Shown here in pieces: positions 60,701 to 64,000 of a stretch of 64,000 nt of DNA. How positions within the stretch are numbered: position 1 is the stretch's first letter; each line of letters opens with the position of its first letter. The stretch is taken from the NCBI RefSeq assembly GCF_003265705.1, contig NW_020312867.1, forward strand, positions 8,371,470-8,435,469, given 5' to 3'. This stretch comes from Callorhinus ursinus. Its lineage: Eukaryota; Chordata; Mammalia; Carnivora; Otariidae. The notes below the pieces were generated by a model. That model was not told where the DNA came from. It was given only the letters and a program-made list of their open reading frames with translations, and did no database searches. The position numbers were made by a program, and so were the translations under genes.

Positions 60701-61538
60701 CCCTGAGAGTTCTAATTTCTTTACATCCTTGTCAGTGCTTGTTATTGTTCCTTTTTAAAATTATAGCTATCTTAGTGAATGTGAAATATCTCACAGTTTT
60801 GATTTGCATTTTCCTAATAACTAATGATGTTGAACATGTTTTCATATGGATTTGGTGTTTTGTTTTTGTTTAGGATTTTTGCATGTGTGTTCATGAGGGA
60901 TATTAGTTCATGAGGGATTTGTCTTTTCCTATATTATTTTCTTCTGGTTTTGGTATCAAGATAATACTGACTTCATAAAATAACTTGGAATGTGTTTCCT
61001 CCTCTTATTTTTCTGGAAGAGACTATGTAGAATTACTGTTATTCCTTATTTAAATATTTGGTAGAATTTACACATGAAACAATCTGGATCTGAGGATTTA
61101 TATTTAGGAAGGTTTTAAAACTATGAATTCCATTTTTAAAATAGTTGTAGGGCTATTCAGGTATCTTTTTCATTTTGAGTGACTTTTGGTAGTTTCCAGT
61201 TTTTGAGGGAATTGTTCCATTTCATCTACGACTGTGTGTAGAGTTGTTTGGAATATTCCCTTATTATCCTTTTAAGGTCTGCAACGTCAATAGTAATAAC
61301 CCCTCTTTCATTCCAGTTACTGTTAATCTGTGTCTTCTCTCTTTCTCTTTTCAGTCATACTAGAGATTTATTAATTTTATTGGTCTTTTCAAAGAACCAG
61401 CTTTTGGTTTCATGGATTTTCTCCTTTTTCTTTTTTCAGTTGCATTAATTTTTGCTTTGATATTTATTATTTCTTTCCTTTGGCTTGCTTAGAGTTTATT
61501 TTGCTAAAATGGAAGTTTAATTGATTTGAGGCCTTCTT

Positions 61539-61701
61539 TTTTTTTTTAAGATTTTATTTATTTATTTGACAGAGCACAAGCAGGGGGAGAGGCAGAGGGA
61601 GAAGCAGACTGGGAGCCAATGTGGGGCTCGATCCCAGGACCCTGGGATCATGACCTGAGCCGAAGGCAGATGCTTAACCGTCTGAGCCACCCAGGTGCCC
61701 C
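61539..61701 (-). mobile_element. Can-SINE nested in L1, minus, with internal deletion
   Basis: aagattttatttatttattt to gagccacccaggtgccccg. The segment between agaagcagact and gggagcc is shortened compared with other copies. Confidence 0.92.
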
Positions 61702-61838
61702 GAAACCTTTCTTCTTTTCTAATTTAAACTCTTAATGTTATGTATTTCCCTTCAAGTACTGCTTTAGCTGCATTGCACAAATTTTGATATGTTGTATTTT
61801 CACTTTTGTTCAGTTCAAAATATTTTCTAATTTCTTTT

Positions 61839-62027
61839 TTTTTAAAGATTTTATTTATTTATTAGAGACAAAAAGAGCCTGAGTGGGGGGAGAGGCAGAG
61901 AGAGAGGGAGAAGCAGACTCCCCGCTGAGCAGGGAGCCTGATGCAGGGCTTGATCCCAGGGCCCCAGGAATCACAACCTGAGCCAAAGGCAGGTGCTTAA
62001 CCAACTGAGCCAACCCAGGCACCCCTT
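61839..62027 (-). mobile_element. Can-SINE nested in L1, minus
   Basis: aaagattttatttatttatt to ccaacccaggcacccc. TSD ttttctaatttctttt at 61823-61838 and 62028-62043, perfect over 16 bp. Confidence 0.94.
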
Positions 62028-62699
62028 TTTTCTAATTTCTTTTGAGACTTCCTTTTTGACCTGTAGATTATTTAGAAGGATATTATTTAATTTCCAAGGG
62101 AGATTTTCCTGTTATCTTTCTGTAATTCATTTCTAGTCTAAATCATGATGATCAGGGAACATACTTTAAATGAGTTTGATTCTTTTAAATTTGTTAAGGT
62201 TTGTTTTATGACCCAGTATAGGGTTTGTCTTGGCAGATGTTCCATGGCTCTTGAAAAGCATATATTCTGCAGTTGTTAGGTGAAGTGTTCTATCAATGTC
62301 AATTGGACCTAGTTGATTGACAAGTGCTCTTCACTTCTCCTTATCCTTACTTATTTTCTGTCTACTCATTCTACCAATTATTGAGAAAAAGAGTGTTCAT
62401 CTCTGCAGCTGTAATTGTGACTCTGTATTTCTCCTTTCAGTTCTGATGGCTTTTGCCTAATGTATATAGAAGCTCTTTTATTAGGTGCATACACATTTAC
62501 AATTATGTCTTCCTGGTAAGTGACACTTTTATTTTTGTATAATAATTCTCTTTATCCCTGGTAATTTTCTTTGCTCTGAAGTCTACTTTTTCCCATCTTA
62601 AGCCATTCCAGCTTTCTCTTGATTTGTGATTGCATGGTATGTATTTTTCTATGTCTTACTTTTAAACTACCTATATCATTATATTTAAAGTGAGTTTTT

Positions 62700-63029
62700 G
62701 TTGAATCACAGATCTGTACTTCTGAAACAAATAATGCAACATATTTTAAGAAAAAAGAAAAAGAAGAAGATAACAGGAGAGGAAGAAAAGGGGAGTATGT
62801 CAGAGGGGGAGACGAACCATGAGAGATGATGGACTCTGAAAAACAAACTGAGGGTTCTAGAGGGGAGGGGGGTAGGGGGATGGGTTAGCCTGGTGATGGG
62901 TATTGAGGAGGGCACGTTCTGCGTGGAGCACTGGGTGTTATACACAAACAGTGAATCATGGAACAGTGCATCAAAAACTAATGATGTAATATATGGTGAT
63001 TTACATAACAATAAAAAAATTTTTAAAAA
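62700..63029 (+). mobile_element. Young L1 3' tail nested in ancient L1, +
   Basis: 330 bp carrying the carnivore L1 3' UTR (cagatctgtacttctgaaac, gggatgggttagcctggtga, ctaatgatgtaatatatggt) and an A-rich end. TSD tgagttttt at 62691-62699 and 63030-63038. Orientation is opposite to the host L1. Confidence 0.93.
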
Positions 63030-64000
63030 TGAGTTTTTTATAGACAACATCTGTTTAAGTCATTTTTTATCCATTCTGATTATCTCTTTAATTGATGTAT
63101 CTAAACCATTTATTTTTAATATAAATATTCATATGTTTGGACATCGATCTACCATTTTATTTTTTGTTTACTATTTGTTCTCCCTATTGTTTATCTCTCT
63201 GTTCCCCCTTTCTTGCCTTATTTTTGAATATTTTAACATTTTTAGAATTCCATTTTAATTTACCTGGGTTTTTTTACTATATTTTTAAGGATCTCTAAGA
63301 ATTACAGTATATATGCTTAACTTTTCGCACCCTACTTAGAATCAGTATTTTACCACTTAAAGTGGAGTGTAGAAACCTTACATCATAGAAGTTTCCTTTA
63401 CACTCCCTCCTTTATATTGTAATTTACCTACCTATATTGAAACAGCATCAGACTGTGTTACGATTTCTGCTTTCAACTGTCAGACTTACTTCAAAGAATT
63501 CAAGAAGAGAAAAATAGTCTATTAAATTTATCTAGATATTTACCATTTTTATTGTCCTTTCCTTCCTTATATTCCATGTTTCCTTCTAATATTTCTCTTC
63601 TGTCTGAAGAATTTTCTTCAGCAGTTCCTTCAGAACAGATCTGCTGACAATGAATTCTTTTAGTTTTCCTTTATCTGAGAATGTCTTCATATCACCTTTA
63701 TTCCTGAAGTATAATTTTGCTGGATATGGAATCCTGGTTGACTGATCTTTTTTTTCAGCAATTTAAAAATTTTGTTCCATATTTTCTTGTCATCTATGGT
63801 TTTGGTTGAGAAATCCACAGTTACTCAAATCACTCTTCCTATATAATTAATACATCATTTTTCTCTGATTGCTTTCAAGATTTTTTTCCTTGTTTTCAGT
63901 AGGAACTGAAAATTATTATTTTTCTATTATTATTATTCGGTTTCTCTCTTTGGGGTTCACCAGAAAGCTGGAGTGTGGAGATTTATTTACTCTTCTCTTT

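Larger units (their letters stand above)
59905..64000 (-). mobile_element. Long ancient L1 (L1M type), minus, carrying younger insertions
   Basis: The 3' end is at about 59905 (aacaggtttattgaggcata). L1 body text runs to the window edge: ttcaaagaaccagcttttgg at 61388, atgttccatggctcttgaaa at 62238, ctctggtaa-like at 62558, ctgctgacaatgaattcttt at 63641. It is heavily decayed with no intact ORF. Three Can-SINEs and one young L1 tail are nested in it. Confidence 0.75.

Overview
This window is nuclear DNA from a carnivoran mammal. It is dense in tRNA-Lys-derived Can-SINEs (head near GGGCGCCTGGGTGGCTCAG, TC-rich 3' part, AAATAAAATCTT-type tail) and carries several 5'-truncated L1 copies with the carnivore L1 3' end. 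I saw no dog-type SINEC_Cf head and no cat-type SINE body, so a non-canid caniform (bear, pinniped or mustelid) is the best guess. That guess is inference from repeat types only.

Two protein-coding genes are supported, both on the + strand. (1) An orthologue of human C20orf202: two coding exons (11952-12014 and 15618-15851), 98 codons, a small protein with a predicted helical/coiled-coil N-terminal half. (2) A complete RAD21L1, the meiosis-specific kleisin subunit of cohesin: 13 coding exons from 32732 to 57206. All exon junctions have GT/AG sites and matching phase, and the exons join to 554 codons plus stop. A GC-rich, CpG-rich block at about 30380-31420 is the likely RAD21L1 promoter and non-coding first exon region. 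An AATAAA at 57896 is a good poly(A) signal. The order C20orf202 then RAD21L1 in the same orientation matches my recollection of human 20p13. TMEM74B/PSMF1 would be expected to the left and SNPH to the right, outside the window.

Layout: 1-11.9 kb is intergenic, built from old L1, MaLR-like LTR, MIR and Can-SINE copies plus a long AT-rich satellite at 7.5-7.8 kb. C20orf202 with its intron lies at 11.9-15.9 kb and is followed at once by an antisense L1. From 17 to 30.3 kb is intergenic repeat-rich DNA (MIRs, L1 3' ends, an MLT1 LTR, LTR-like blocks). From 30.4 to 57.9 kb is the RAD21L1 unit. Its introns hold L2, MIR, Can-SINEs, one antisense young L1 and one processed retrocopy of an unidentified 3' UTR. 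From 58 to 64 kb is a mosaic of ancient minus-strand L1 pieces with younger Can-SINEs and an L1 tail inserted into them.

I found no bacterial-type systems, CRISPR arrays, rRNA, functional tRNA genes or evident undescribed system. The points most worth a second look are the intact meiotic cohesin gene with a NAGNAG acceptor, the GC-box/G-run promoter block, and a set of retroposon insertions with readable target-site duplications (TSDs) that could serve as phylogenetic markers. Element boundaries without a TSD are approximate, and old repeat family names are tentative because no library search was run.
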